From assembly GCF_023910625.1 (NCBI RefSeq), contig NZ_JAAVVW010000003.1, positions 496,001 through 560,000 on the forward strand: 64,000 nucleotides of DNA. Reading direction: 5' to 3'. Position numbers and translations under genes: made by a program. Positions 33,264 to 42,531 of the stretch are shown here, piece by piece. How positions within the stretch are numbered: the stretch's first letter is position 1; the number at the start of each line of letters is the position of its first letter. The notes below the pieces were generated by a model that made no database searches, was not told the DNA's origin, and was given only the letters and a program-made list of their open reading frames with translations. The stretch comes from Limnohabitans sp. (GTDB lineage: Bacteria > Pseudomonadota > Gammaproteobacteria > Burkholderiales > Burkholderiaceae_C).

Positions 33264-34287
33264 CCTGAAACTTACAGGCGTCAGCAAAAATTTTGGTTCG
33301 CAGACTGCGCTCAGCGACTTGAATATCGACATTGCCAGTGGCGAGTTCGTGGTTCTGCTGGGCCCCAGTGGTGCTGGCAAAACGACCACCTTGCGGCTGG
33401 TGGCCGGCCTCGAAAAACCCGACACTGGTGCGGTATGGATCGATGGCCGCGATGTCACGGCACTGGCACCGGCCCTGCGGGACGTGACCTTTGTTTTTCA
33501 GCAGTACTCTCTTTACCCGCACCTCAATGTGTACGACAACCTGGCCTTCCCCTTGCGCTCGCCATTGCGCAAAATCAGCGAGGATGAGATCCGCACCAAA
33601 GTGCTGGAGGTGGCACGCATGCTGCATATGGAAGACAAGCTGAAAAACCCTGCTACCCAGCTCTCGGGGGGGCAAATGCAGCGGGTGGCAATCGGCCGGG
33701 CGCTCGTGCGCAACCCTTCTGTGTATTTGATGGATGAACCGCTGTCATCACTCGATGCCAGGCTGCGCAATGACCTGCGACTGGAGCTCAAGCGCATCCA
33801 GCAGGACAGCGGTGCCACCATGCTGTATGTCACTCACGACCAAGTCGAAGCACTCACCCTGGCCAATCGTATCGGTGTGCTCGACCAGGGCCGTATGGTG
33901 CAGTTGGGCACGCCGCAGCAGATCTACCAGGACCCCGACTCCGTGGCCGTGGCCAGCCGCCTGGGCTCCCCGCGCATCAACCTGCTGGCGCGTTCTGCCT
34001 TGCCGCAATTGTCCTTGCCCGACGCTGTGCAGACTCTGGGCGTGCGCGCCGAGCATCTACAAGTGCATGCGGCCGACTCTGGCGTGACGGATGGCGTGCC
34101 GGCCCGGGTGCTGCGCCAGGAGCGCCTTGGTGACCAGCACCTGCTGCACCTGCGTCTGCCGGGCAGTGTTCAAGAGCTTATTGCATCGTGCGGCCCTGGC
34201 CACAGCGCCCGGGCCGATCAGGATGTGCTGATACAGATCACGCAGTGCCTCTGGTTTGATGCAGCAGACCGACGGCTCAGGCCATGA
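33256..34287 (+). CDS. ABC transporter ATPase (canonical)
   Basis: The 343-aa ATPase of the MalK/UgpC group has Walker A GPSGAGKTTT, signature QLSGGQMQRVAIGRAL, Walker B VYLMDEPLSSLD and the switch His in YVTHDQVEA. The C-terminal TOBE part is shorter than in MalK. The start overlaps the preceding ATPase gene and the two should form a heterodimer with one normal and one degenerate composite ATP site. Confidence 0.9.
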   Translation: MADLKLTGVSKNFGSQTALSDLNIDIASGEFVVLLGPSGAGKTTTLRLVAGLEKPDTGAVWIDGRDVTALAPALRDVTFVFQQYSLYPHLNVYDNLAFPLRSPLRKISEDEIRTKVLEVARMLHMEDKLKNPATQLSGGQMQRVAIGRALVRNPSVYLMDEPLSSLDARLRNDLRLELKRIQQDSGATMLYVTHDQVEALTLANRIGVLDQGRMVQLGTPQQIYQDPDSVAVASRLGSPRINLLARSALPQLSLPDAVQTLGVRAEHLQVHAADSGVTDGVPARVLRQERLGDQHLLHLRLPGSVQELIASCGPGHSARADQDVLIQITQCLWFDAADRRLRP

Positions 34288-34309
34288 CCCCTTCAACCAG
34301 CAACACACT

Positions 34310-34906
34310 ATGACATTGAACGCCCTCATTGAAAACGCCACACAAATCCTGGTCGACCATCTGGAAGAGTTGACTGCCCTCGATCAAGCCATTGGCGACG
34401 GCGACCACGGGCTCAATATGAAGCGCGGGGCGCAGGCGATTCAGGCCAAGTTGCCGGAACTGCAAGCGATGACGCTGAACGAAGCCCTGAAATCCATGGG
34501 CAAGACCTGTGTTGCCGTGATAGGTGGTTCCTCCGGTCCGGTTTTTGGCACCTTGTTGATGACGCTTGGCAAAGAACTGCCCGAGGAGGCTTCAGCGGAC
34601 GGTATGGCCAAGGCGCTGCGACTGGGCATCGAGGCACTGACCCGACTGGGCAAGGCTGAAGTGGGCCAGAAGACCCTGCTGGATGTGCTGGACCCGGTGC
34701 AAAAAATGCTGGCAGCCGGTGGCCCGGACTTGCTGGCACGCGTCGGCCAATGCGCACACGACAGCGCTCAGGCTACCGCCGATATGGATGCCACACGTGG
34801 GCGCTCCTCGTTTTTGGGTGACCGTGCCAAGGGGCATGTAGACCCGGGCTCGCGTTCCATGGCCCTGATCATCGGCTCGATTTGCGACAGCCTGAACCGG
34901 GCCTGA
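34310..34906 (+). CDS. dhaL: Dihydroxyacetone kinase ADP-binding subunit DhaL
   Basis: The 198-aa protein has the DhaL signature ALDQAIGDGDHGLNMKRG (Asp residues that bind Mg-ADP) and GGSSGPVFGTLL in the phosphate loop, then GRSSFLGDRAKGHVDPGS near the C-terminus. In PTS-dependent kinases DhaL keeps ADP bound and is recharged by DhaM. No dhaM is found here, so phosphoryl transfer from free ATP or a remote DhaM is needed. It is coupled to the transporter genes by a 22 bp gap. Confidence 0.9.
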   Translation: MTLNALIENATQILVDHLEELTALDQAIGDGDHGLNMKRGAQAIQAKLPELQAMTLNEALKSMGKTCVAVIGGSSGPVFGTLLMTLGKELPEEASADGMAKALRLGIEALTRLGKAEVGQKTLLDVLDPVQKMLAAGGPDLLARVGQCAHDSAQATADMDATRGRSSFLGDRAKGHVDPGSRSMALIIGSICDSLNRA

Positions 34907-34949
34907 GCAGGTTCTACCAATCAACGCTTAATCAAACTTGGGGTGCCTT

Positions 34950-35939
34950 ATGAAAAATTTGATGAACAACGTGGATACCGTACTGGCTGAATCGCTGGAC
35001 GGCTTCGCCGCTGCACACGCAGACATCGTGACCCTTGGGGTCGACCGTGAATTTGTACGCCGCAAGCGCACCAAGCCCGGCAAGGTGGTGCTGATTTCGG
35101 GTGGTGGCACAGGACATGAACCGCTGCATGCCGGCTTTGTCGGATACGGCATGCTTGATGCAGCCTGCCCGGGTCAGATTTTTACCTCGCCCACGCCAAA
35201 CCAGATGCTCGATGCCGCGCAGGCTGTTGACGGTGGCGCGGGCGTGCTGTTTATCGTCAAGAATTACTCGGGTGACCGGATGAATTTCCAGATGGCATCG
35301 GAGATGCTTGACCAGGAAAATGCGGTAGTCATCGTCAACGATGACGTGGCTGTGGAGGACTCCACCTACACCACCGGTCGGCGCGGTGTGGCCGGTACAG
35401 TCATCATAGAAAAAATACTCGGTGCTGCGGCGGAGCGTGGCGACAACCTGGCGCAACTTCTGGCGCTGGGCAATGCTGTCAACAAGGCCACAGCCTCCAT
35501 GGGCGTGGCCCTGACTTCTTGCACTGTGCCTGCGGCGGGTAAACCTACTTTTCAGATTGGCATGCACGAGATGGAGGTCGGCGTCGGTATTCACGGCGAG
35601 CCCGGTCGCCGTCGAGTCCCGCTGGCAAGTGCCGACGATATCGCGCAGGAGCTTACCGGTGCGGTGCTCAAGGACTTGGCCTTGAAAGCGGGACAGGAAG
35701 TCATTTTGCTGGTCAATGGTTTTGGCGGCACTCCATTGCTGGAGCTGTATCTGATGGTGAACGCAGCCCGCACCGTATTGGAGAAAAGCGGCGTCAAGGT
35801 GGTTCGATTTCTTACCGGCTCGTATGTCACATCACTGGAGATGGCCGGGTGCTCCATCACAGTCACGGCGGCAACACCCGAATTTCTGGCGCTGTGGGAT
35901 GCACCCGTGCACACCGCTGCGCTGCGCTGGGGGATGTAA
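34950..35939 (+). CDS. dhaK: Dihydroxyacetone kinase substrate subunit DhaK
   Basis: The 329-aa protein has the K1 domain motifs SGGGTGHEPLHAGFVG (substrate loop, with a catalytic His) and a QIGMHEMEVGVGIHGEPGRR segment in which a His binds the ketose carbonyl as hemiaminal. Length and layout match DhaK without a fused DhaL. It phosphorylates dihydroxyacetone or a close ketose such as erythrulose. It is the last gene of the operon, 43 bp after dhaL. The reversed order (L before K) is less common than dhaKL. Confidence 0.9.
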   Translation: MKNLMNNVDTVLAESLDGFAAAHADIVTLGVDREFVRRKRTKPGKVVLISGGGTGHEPLHAGFVGYGMLDAACPGQIFTSPTPNQMLDAAQAVDGGAGVLFIVKNYSGDRMNFQMASEMLDQENAVVIVNDDVAVEDSTYTTGRRGVAGTVIIEKILGAAAERGDNLAQLLALGNAVNKATASMGVALTSCTVPAAGKPTFQIGMHEMEVGVGIHGEPGRRRVPLASADDIAQELTGAVLKDLALKAGQEVILLVNGFGGTPLLELYLMVNAARTVLEKSGVKVVRFLTGSYVTSLEMAGCSITVTAATPEFLALWDAPVHTAALRWGM

Positions 35940-36105
35940 CAGGCGCGCGGCGTTTCGAGCGGAGTTCGGCGAACGCCGACACCGCTTGGTGCCCGAGCTC
36001 CATGGGGACGGCACGTTCGAGCACCTCGGGTAAAAAAACGGTTTGATTCTTTGCTCATGGCTCCCTCTTTTCAAGTTAGGGAAACTCCTCAAAATCCGAA
36101 GCGAT

Positions 36106-36993
36106 TCAATGCGCCTGAAGGTAACACCCCTCAAGGCCTTCCGCTTCATCGCCTTCTTCGCTACAAAGCGCAGCAATCAAGGCTTGGTTCACCACCTGGC
36201 CAGGCAGCAGCAGCTCTTCATTCGTCCAGCGCTTGACCAAGTGGCCATTGGCCACGCCGCCGGTGTGTGGGGCTTGGTAGGCGCGGCGGTGCTGCAGGGT
36301 CACGCCGCTGTTGGCGTTGGCGATGAAGCGGCTTTCGCCCAAGGCCCAGGGTTCAAAGTAGGCATGGGCGGCGGCATCAACCTGGCGGAAGTAGGCGCGA
36401 GCCCCTTCGGCGTTGAGCTTTTTGCGCACGGTGCGCGTGATCATTCCTTGCAACTGGTCAAGCGCGGCATCGTCCATCTGGCCGATGGTGGCCAGGCTCA
36501 TGTCTTGACCCGCCAGCGCAGGCGTGTCGGCCAATTCGGCGGGCAGCACTTGCACCATGGCTTTGACCACATCGTGGTGCGGTGCCACGGCGGTGGCCAC
36601 ACCGCGTGTTTGCGGCTGGATGGGGCAGCGGATTTCCACAAGGCGTGGCTTCACAGGCCCTGTGCAGCCGTCGTGGTGGTAGTACTCGCCTTGGCTGAGG
36701 CGCCCCTTGCTGGAGCGACCGCGCACGTCGCGGTAGCTGGGGTGCTGCGTGTGCACATTCAGGCACACCACGAGGCCAGTGGTGTCCACCAATTGGTAAA
36801 AAGCCTCGCGCCATTCGGGCAAGAGCAGTTGCTCGTGCAGGTAGTCGCTGGGCTCGGGGTCTTCTTGACCCACTTCACCCTCAATCACCAACACAAAAGG
36901 ACGTGGCCTGCGCACACGCCATTGGCGGTTGGCAAAGTGCAGTACCGAGGTGATGGGGGCAGGGTGGGTGTGGGTGTTTGAGCTTGGGGCCAT
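36106..36993 (-). CDS. Possible TauD-like Fe(II)/2-oxoglutarate dioxygenase
   Basis: The 295-aa protein is not firmly recognised. A GEYYHHDGCTG segment (about residues 100-110) provides an HxD-like metal pair, and RGVATAVAPHHDVVKAMVQVLP resembles the segment that follows it in TauD-type enzymes. LQHRRAY ... GHLVKRW near the end could supply the distal His and the 2-oxoglutarate Arg. It stands alone, convergent with dhaK. Overall similarity is weak; a different fold is possible. Confidence 0.4.
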   Translation of the reverse strand: MAPSSNTHTHPAPITSVLHFANRQWRVRRPRPFVLVIEGEVGQEDPEPSDYLHEQLLLPEWREAFYQLVDTTGLVVCLNVHTQHPSYRDVRGRSSKGRLSQGEYYHHDGCTGPVKPRLVEIRCPIQPQTRGVATAVAPHHDVVKAMVQVLPAELADTPALAGQDMSLATIGQMDDAALDQLQGMITRTVRKKLNAEGARAYFRQVDAAAHAYFEPWALGESRFIANANSGVTLQHRRAYQAPHTGGVANGHLVKRWTNEELLLPGQVVNQALIAALCSEEGDEAEGLEGCYLQAH

Positions 36994-37215
36994 TCGGCAA
37001 TTTTAGAGTGGTGAGTGATGGATTTCAGGCTCGATCAGGGTGCAGGTCGAGCGGTCGGGCATTGAAGTAAGCCAGCCAAGCGCCGCATGCAAGCAGGCAA
37101 CGCATGTGACTGCCCATGGGTGATTAAAGTTGTAAATTGTGATGGGTGACAGGTTCACCCCAGCATCGGCGCGGTTTTTTTCGTCGCTTTGCCGGTCCAC
37201 CATCCGCTTCAAATC

Positions 37216-38124
37216 ATGAACTCCCCATCTCCACTGGATGTCCTTTTGCGGGCCGATCGACCGCTGCAAGGTATTGCCTGGATGGTGGCGGGGATGTTCT
37301 TGCTGTCGGTGTTGGATGCCTTGTCCAAGCACGCTGTGTCTCAGTTGTCGATTCCCGTGTTGATGGCTGCCCGCTCGGCGATGGTGTTGGTCCTGCTGGT
37401 GCCATGGGCGCTGCGCAGCGGGGGCTGGTCGGCCTTGCGCACGCGCCGTCCTTGGGCACAGTTGTTGCGTGGTTTGTTGGTCGTGTGTTCGATGTGGGCG
37501 TTTTTTGAGAGCTTGCGCTGGTTGTCGCTGGCGACTGTGATCGCCATCTGTTTTGCCGCGCCGCTGTTCATGACGCTGTTGTCGGTGCCATTGCTGCACG
37601 AGCGGGTAGGAGCGCACCGGTGGGGCGCACTTTTGGCGGGATTTGTTGGCGTGGGTCTGATCGTCGGGCCTCAGGCGTTGGACGGCGAGCTGGGCCTGGG
37701 GGCTTGGCTGGCTTTGGCGGCCGCGCTGTTTTATGCTGCCTCGATGACTTCTGTGCGCTGGCTTTCGCCGACTGAGAGCGACTTGTCGATGATGGTCTGG
37801 CAGAACCTGACGGTCTGCCTGGTCGGCACGGTGGGGCTGTGTTTTGTACCCCTGGAGGTGGGGCCGGGCATGTGGCCGGTCATCGGCTTTATGGCCGTAT
37901 TGGTGCTGTTGGGGCAGCTTTGTACCTTTCGGGCCTTGCGGATGGCACCGGTGGGCGTGGTGGCACCTTTTCATTACAGCGAGCTGTTGTGGGCAGCCTT
38001 GTTCGGTTGGGCGTTTTGGCACGAGTGGCCCGGGGCGCATGTTTGGTGGGGCGCTTTTTTGGTGGTTGGAGCAGGTCTTTACACCTTGTGGCGTGAGCGT
38101 GTACGCTCGATGGCCGCAGGTTGA
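37216..38124 (+). CDS. EamA/DMT-superfamily transporter
   Basis: The 302-aa membrane protein has ten hydrophobic helices in two EamA halves. The first carries WMVAGMFLLSVLDALSKHAV and PVLMAARSAMVLVLLVPW; the second has LLWAALFGWAFWHEWPG, a common EamA ending. Members export metabolites or amino acids. It is monocistronic and its stop is 25 bp from the convergent response regulator. No substrate can be suggested. Confidence 0.85.
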   Translation: MNSPSPLDVLLRADRPLQGIAWMVAGMFLLSVLDALSKHAVSQLSIPVLMAARSAMVLVLLVPWALRSGGWSALRTRRPWAQLLRGLLVVCSMWAFFESLRWLSLATVIAICFAAPLFMTLLSVPLLHERVGAHRWGALLAGFVGVGLIVGPQALDGELGLGAWLALAAALFYAASMTSVRWLSPTESDLSMMVWQNLTVCLVGTVGLCFVPLEVGPGMWPVIGFMAVLVLLGQLCTFRALRMAPVGVVAPFHYSELLWAALFGWAFWHEWPGAHVWWGAFLVVGAGLYTLWRERVRSMAAG

Positions 38125-38148
38125 TCGGGGTGAGCTTGGAGGGGCGCT

Positions 38149-38868
38149 TTATGCCTGCGCCTCGGGGGGCGCTTCCAGCCTGTAACCCAGTCCACGCATG
38201 GTTTGGATCAAGGGCACAGGACGACCATCGTCAATTTTGCTGCGCAAACGACGGATGTACACATCCACTACATTGGTCAGCGGGTCCTCGTTCAGTCCCC
38301 AAACGCTCGACAAAATCCGTTCCCGGCTGAACAAACGGCCCGGTGCGCTCATCAGCAGCTCCAGCAAAGCCAGTTCTCGAGCAGTCAGGTTCAGTGCTTC
38401 TGCAGCACGGGTGGCACGCATGGATTCGAGATCGAGGATCAAATCGGCCACATGCAAGTGCTTGGGGCGCACGTTCTGCAGCGCTTGACCTCGGCGCGCC
38501 AACGCTTCGAGCCGCGCCAGCAACTCTTCAAATTCAAAAGGTTTGCAAAGGTAATCGTCAGCCCCCATGCGTAAACCCGCCACCCGTTCTTCCAGGGTGC
38601 TCAGTGCTGTCAACATCAGCACCGGAATCGTGACCCCTTGGGACCGCAGGGTTTGGCAGATTTCCAAGCCATTCATGCCCGGCAGCATCAGGTCGAGTAC
38701 CACCACAGTCGATGCCATGTCGGGTTTGTTTTGCCTAACCGTATCGAGCACCAAAGTCAGGCCCTCGGGGCCGGTGGAGGCACGTTGCACTTGCAGCCCC
38801 TCCGCCCGCAAACCGCGTTGCAAGAAGTCGGCGATGCGCGGGTCATCTTCAATTAAAAGGATGTTCAT
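38149..38868 (-). CDS. OmpR/PhoB-family response regulator
   Basis: The 239-aa protein has a receiver domain (ILLIEDDPRIADFL with acidic pocket; VVVLDLMLPGMNGLE with the phosphorylated Asp near residue 58; LMLTA; K in LCKPFEFEE) and a winged-helix effector (LNLTARELALLELL ... VDVYIRRLRSKID ... TMRGLGYRL). It starts 2 bp after the histidine kinase stop and forms a two-component system with it. Promoter targets and signal are unknown. Confidence 0.92.
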   Translation of the reverse strand: MNILLIEDDPRIADFLQRGLRAEGLQVQRASTGPEGLTLVLDTVRQNKPDMASTVVVLDLMLPGMNGLEICQTLRSQGVTIPVLMLTALSTLEERVAGLRMGADDYLCKPFEFEELLARLEALARRGQALQNVRPKHLHVADLILDLESMRATRAAEALNLTARELALLELLMSAPGRLFSRERILSSVWGLNEDPLTNVVDVYIRRLRSKIDDGRPVPLIQTMRGLGYRLEAPPEAQA

Positions 38869-38870
38869 GG

Positions 38871-40511
38871 TCAAACGGGTGAGGGGGTTATCAGAGGGGC
38901 AGCACCGGTATTTGGCAGCAGCGGCAATTGCAAAACAACACAAGTACCTGTGCCCAAACGCTCATTAGCAGGGCTTTGAAGGGTCAGGCTGCCGCCATGG
39001 GACAGAACCAAGGCTTTGGCAATCGGCAGGCCAAGCCCACTGCCAGAGGCGCGGTGCAAGCGGGCCAGACTGCCTCGGAAGTGCCGATCAAATACCTGGT
39101 GCAGTTCTTCCTCCGGAATGCCAATGCCTTGGTCGGTGACCTTCAGCTCCAGCCAGGGCGGGTCTTGCTCCAGGTACTGCCAGCGCACCGTGACGCGCCC
39201 ATGGGCATGTGAATAGCGCACGGCATTGTCCAGCAACAGCAAAAACAGCTGGCTCAGGCGCTGGGCATCGCCCATTACGCACATCGTGCCCTTGGGCATG
39301 GGGGGGCAGTCGATGGTGATGTTTTTCTCTCCACCCAAAGCACTGGCCTGAAAGAGTGCATCGGCCAAAGGCTCTGATAAATCCACGGTTTGTTGCACGA
39401 TGCTCAGGGTTTCCATGTCACTTCGGGCCATGGCCAGCAAGTCGTCGATGACGCAGCCCAGTTGTCGCGAGATGGCCACAATACGCTGGAGCGCCTCACG
39501 GTATTCCGGTGTCGGCCTTTCACCCCCGCGCAAGGTGATTTCTGCCTCACCCCGAATGGCCGTGGTGGGGGTGCGCAACTCATGGCTGATGTCCGCCAGC
39601 AATTGACGTCGCCGTTTGTCGGTCAGTTGCAGCGACTTGTTCGCTTCGTGCAGTGCACTGGTGCGTTCACGCACTTCAGACTCCAGGCGGTGGCGCTGCT
39701 CGGTTTCTTGTTGGCTGTGTTTTTCCAGGGCTGCGGCCATGGCGTTCATGCTTCGGGCTACATCAGAAAATTCGTCTCGGCCATCGAGGTGAATTCGGTG
39801 CGCCAGTCGACCTTGCCGCAGCGTGTGCGCCCCCTTGACCAACTGATCAATCGGGCGACGCAGTGCTCTTGCAAAATACACCGTGGCCCCCAAAGACAGC
39901 AAGGCCAATGACAAGGCCATGCCGATCCACAACCAATGGATGCGGTCCAATGTGGCGTCGGCTGCCTGACGCTCTCTTTGCATGGCTGCGCGTTCGCGGA
40001 TGATGCTTTGCGCAATGAGTTGGCGCAAATCACGCCCTTCGGTCCGATCGAAGACCTCAGTCAAGGTGTCCCAACCCAATCGGGCCGGAATTTCGGCTGG
40101 CAAGGTTTTGACCTGTTTGAGGGTATCGCCTAATGTTTTGACGTTTTTCTCCAGAACTCGCAAGGCTTCGATGCGTTCGCTTTGCTCCTCGCCATCGGTG
40201 CCTTGCATGCCCAATCTGGCTGCGGTCTGGGCCAGCATGGCCAATTCGGCCAGCGTGGTTTGCATGTTGTCCAGCAAGGCCTCGCGGGCTGCAGGGTTGC
40301 CTCCCGCGCCGATCTTGTGCTGGGTGACCCAGGCGCGCAGGTGTTGTTTGGTGGCTGACAATTGCACAAAACCTTGGTGAATGTCACTCGCTATCCGTCC
40401 GCGCACCACTTGGCGTTCGGCCTCGCGCAGAGCAAAAACTGCCCCAACACCTTGCAAAATGATGCAAGCCGCCAAAAAAAGAAGAACCCAGCTGAGTTGT
40501 TTTCTGAACAT
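38871..40511 (-). CDS. Sensor histidine kinase
   Basis: The 546-aa kinase has an N-terminal helix (residues 7-28), a periplasmic sensor of about 160 residues, a second helix (about 195-215) and a HAMP domain. HisKA with DISHELRTPTTAI (phospho-His) follows. The ATPase domain shows LLDNAVRYS (N-box), DQGIGIPEEEL and SGSGLGLPIAKAL. The sensor lacks a recognised ligand domain and is helical. It is encoded just ahead of its response regulator. Confidence 0.92.
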   Translation of the reverse strand: MFRKQLSWVLLFLAACIILQGVGAVFALREAERQVVRGRIASDIHQGFVQLSATKQHLRAWVTQHKIGAGGNPAAREALLDNMQTTLAELAMLAQTAARLGMQGTDGEEQSERIEALRVLEKNVKTLGDTLKQVKTLPAEIPARLGWDTLTEVFDRTEGRDLRQLIAQSIIRERAAMQRERQAADATLDRIHWLWIGMALSLALLSLGATVYFARALRRPIDQLVKGAHTLRQGRLAHRIHLDGRDEFSDVARSMNAMAAALEKHSQQETEQRHRLESEVRERTSALHEANKSLQLTDKRRRQLLADISHELRTPTTAIRGEAEITLRGGERPTPEYREALQRIVAISRQLGCVIDDLLAMARSDMETLSIVQQTVDLSEPLADALFQASALGGEKNITIDCPPMPKGTMCVMGDAQRLSQLFLLLLDNAVRYSHAHGRVTVRWQYLEQDPPWLELKVTDQGIGIPEEELHQVFDRHFRGSLARLHRASGSGLGLPIAKALVLSHGGSLTLQSPANERLGTGTCVVLQLPLLPNTGAAPLITPSPV

Positions 40512-40585
40512 GGTTCGATTGTCGCTGTCCCACTGGTGGGCGCCAGGTGGTCAATTGGCAAAACAAGGACGGGCGGATGGGGGCC

Positions 40586-41179
40586 TTAAAGTCCCAACGC
40601 CTGCCAGACCCGGATGGCAGCATACGCGTCGTTGGCTGCATAAACCAGTTGCGCTTCGCTCAGCCGTACATTCGCCCAGTTGCTGGTGGCTGCTTTTTTG
40701 GACTTGATGAAGCGCTGGTTGAACAGCACCGCCACCGCGCCTTTGACGCCCATGTCCTTGCGGTAACCGCGCTCACGGAACACCGCGTTCAACTCCAAAA
40801 CGCCCTGGGGTTCGATGCCCAGTTTGAGCAATATGCGTTTGCGGTCATCGCCCAAGCCAAAACCGGCTTTGGTCACGCCACCCAAGGCCAGCAACTGGCC
40901 TGCCACCTGGCGGCACTCGGGCTCGTGCAGTTGAAACACCCAGGCACGCTCCAGTGTGGACAGTTGCAAGATGTGCGGGCCATCGGACTGCTCGCCCACC
41001 TTGAAGGTCGGTTTGGATTCGGTGTCAAAACCCCATGCCTGTGCTTTGCCGAGTTGCTCTTGCGCTTGACGGGCTTGCGCTGAGGTAGACACCAAGGTGA
41101 TGCGGTCCAGCCCCAAACGCTCAAATTCGGGCAATAAAGCGATGACCTCTTTGTCGGGGGTCGGTTTGTGGGCTTGCAT
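40586..41179 (-). CDS. RNase D-like 3'-5' exonuclease
   Basis: The 197-aa protein has the DEDDy exonuclease motifs: AWGFDTESKP (Asp/Glu), KAGFGLGDDRKRI (Asp) and LVYAANDAYAAIRVW (Tyr-x-x-x-Asp). It lacks the HRDC domains of true RNase D. Such short proteins are common in betaproteobacteria; substrate RNA or DNA is not known. The next gene in the same direction is the GTPase 15 bp upstream. Confidence 0.85.
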   Translation of the reverse strand: MQAHKPTPDKEVIALLPEFERLGLDRITLVSTSAQARQAQEQLGKAQAWGFDTESKPTFKVGEQSDGPHILQLSTLERAWVFQLHEPECRQVAGQLLALGGVTKAGFGLGDDRKRILLKLGIEPQGVLELNAVFRERGYRKDMGVKGAVAVLFNQRFIKSKKAATSNWANVRLSEAQLVYAANDAYAAIRVWQALGL

Positions 41180-41194
41180 GGTGTACTCAGACTT

Positions 41195-42112
41195 TCATGG
41201 CTTTGTGGCCTTTTTGCTGCCTGCTTTGCGCGCCGCGCGTTCCGCGTCGGTTTTTTTGCCTTTGGCCACCCAGATGGCAAATTCTTCTGGGGTCTCCAGC
41301 GTCAGGCGTCCCAATGCAGCAGACCTGAAGTCGTGGATCACGATTTCGGCGGCTTTGGTGGTGTTGACCCGACCGCCGCTTTGGATCGCACCCCGGTAGC
41401 GGGCAATGGCTTCGAGCAGGGTTTCGTCGGTGTGGCTGGCCACGTCTTGCACTTTGTAGCGTTCGGTGATGGCCTGCGGGTAATGCGGAATCAGGTAGTT
41501 CAGCAGTTCCAGCGCTACCATTTCTTCGTCAAATGCGTTCACGCCAATTGCGCCACTGGCGGCCAGGTTGTAGCCGCTTTGCTCGACGATGATGCGAGGC
41601 CACAGCACGCCGGGCGTGTCATACAGATGAAAGTCGTCGGCCAGCGTGATGCGCTGCTCCAGTTTGGTCACGCCCGCTTCGTCGCCGGTTTTGGCAGCGC
41701 GTTTGCCCTTGAGGGTGTTGATCAGGGTGGACTTGCCCACGTTGGGAATGCCGCAAATGAGCACGCGCATGGGTTTGACCATGCCGCCCCGGTTGGGCGC
41801 AAGTTGGCGGCAGGCGTCCACCAAGGCCTTGGTGGGCGACACCATGCTGGTGTCCAGGCCCATGGCGCTCACGCCGGGCAGGGCGTTGTAGTGGGCTAGC
41901 CACTTCACGGTGCGAGCCGGGTCGGCGAGGTCTTGCTTGTTCAGGATTTTGAGGGCGGGTTTGCCTTCGATCAGGTCGGCCAGCATCGGATTGGCACTCG
42001 ACCCCGGCAGGCGGGCGTCCAGCATCTCAATGACGACGTCAATGTCTTTGATGCGCTCCCCAATCGCCTTGCGCGTGAGGTGCATGTGTCCGGGGAACCA
42101 TTGAATCGCCAT
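41195..42112 (-). CDS. RbgA/YlqF-type ribosome-biogenesis GTPase
   Basis: The 305-aa GTPase is circularly permuted. The NKxD motif (KILNKQDLAD, about residues 57-66) precedes Walker A (GIPNVGKSTL) and the G3 DTPG. The N-terminal QWFPGHMHLTRKAI matches the RbgA/YlqF group that assists 50S subunit assembly. The C-terminal Lys-rich tail (ARKAGSKKATKP) probably contacts rRNA. The ATG at 42112 gives the family start. The exonuclease gene follows it closely. Confidence 0.88.
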   Translation of the reverse strand: MAIQWFPGHMHLTRKAIGERIKDIDVVIEMLDARLPGSSANPMLADLIEGKPALKILNKQDLADPARTVKWLAHYNALPGVSAMGLDTSMVSPTKALVDACRQLAPNRGGMVKPMRVLICGIPNVGKSTLINTLKGKRAAKTGDEAGVTKLEQRITLADDFHLYDTPGVLWPRIIVEQSGYNLAASGAIGVNAFDEEMVALELLNYLIPHYPQAITERYKVQDVASHTDETLLEAIARYRGAIQSGGRVNTTKAAEIVIHDFRSAALGRLTLETPEEFAIWVAKGKKTDAERAARKAGSKKATKP

Positions 42113-42531
42113 AAACCGCTGTAGTCCGAAAATGCAAAGGGGTGATTGTCCGGTAGATTGGGGTGAAAATCGTTTTTGTCTCCGGTCAATGCCCCTGACT
42201 TGTTTCAGCAAACGTTGACCATGGTTCCAGCGCGAGAGTGGTCGAAGTGTTCAGATGTCAGTCAGTTTTGAGCTTTGCTTTGGATTTGCGGGGTTTGACT
42301 GCTGACTCGGCGGTCTCCAGCATCAGGGTAGGGGGGTGGTTGCAGCAGATGGTCTTGGAGTGACTTTAGCGACTTTCAAGTCACCCGCAGAGCGTCCGTA
42401 TTCCGGCGTTGTGCAAGGTCGAGTTGCACATCCCGCACTGGCAGAGGGTCTGGCCATGGACTGTGCCAAGCTGTCTTGAGTCAGGTTCTTTCAACCAAAA
42501 TCGGCCCACAATCGACCTTATGCGTGACGAC
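42113..42531. other. Intergenic region between divergent genes
   Basis: This 420-bp gap between the GTPase gene and the MFS transporter should carry both promoters. No conserved gene, repeat or RNA was recognised. Confidence 0.5.

Noticed and set aside
36458-36814. Alternative reading frame inside the oxygenase-like gene
   Set aside because: Lower-quality frame wholly inside a longer open frame that keeps plausible active-site motifs.
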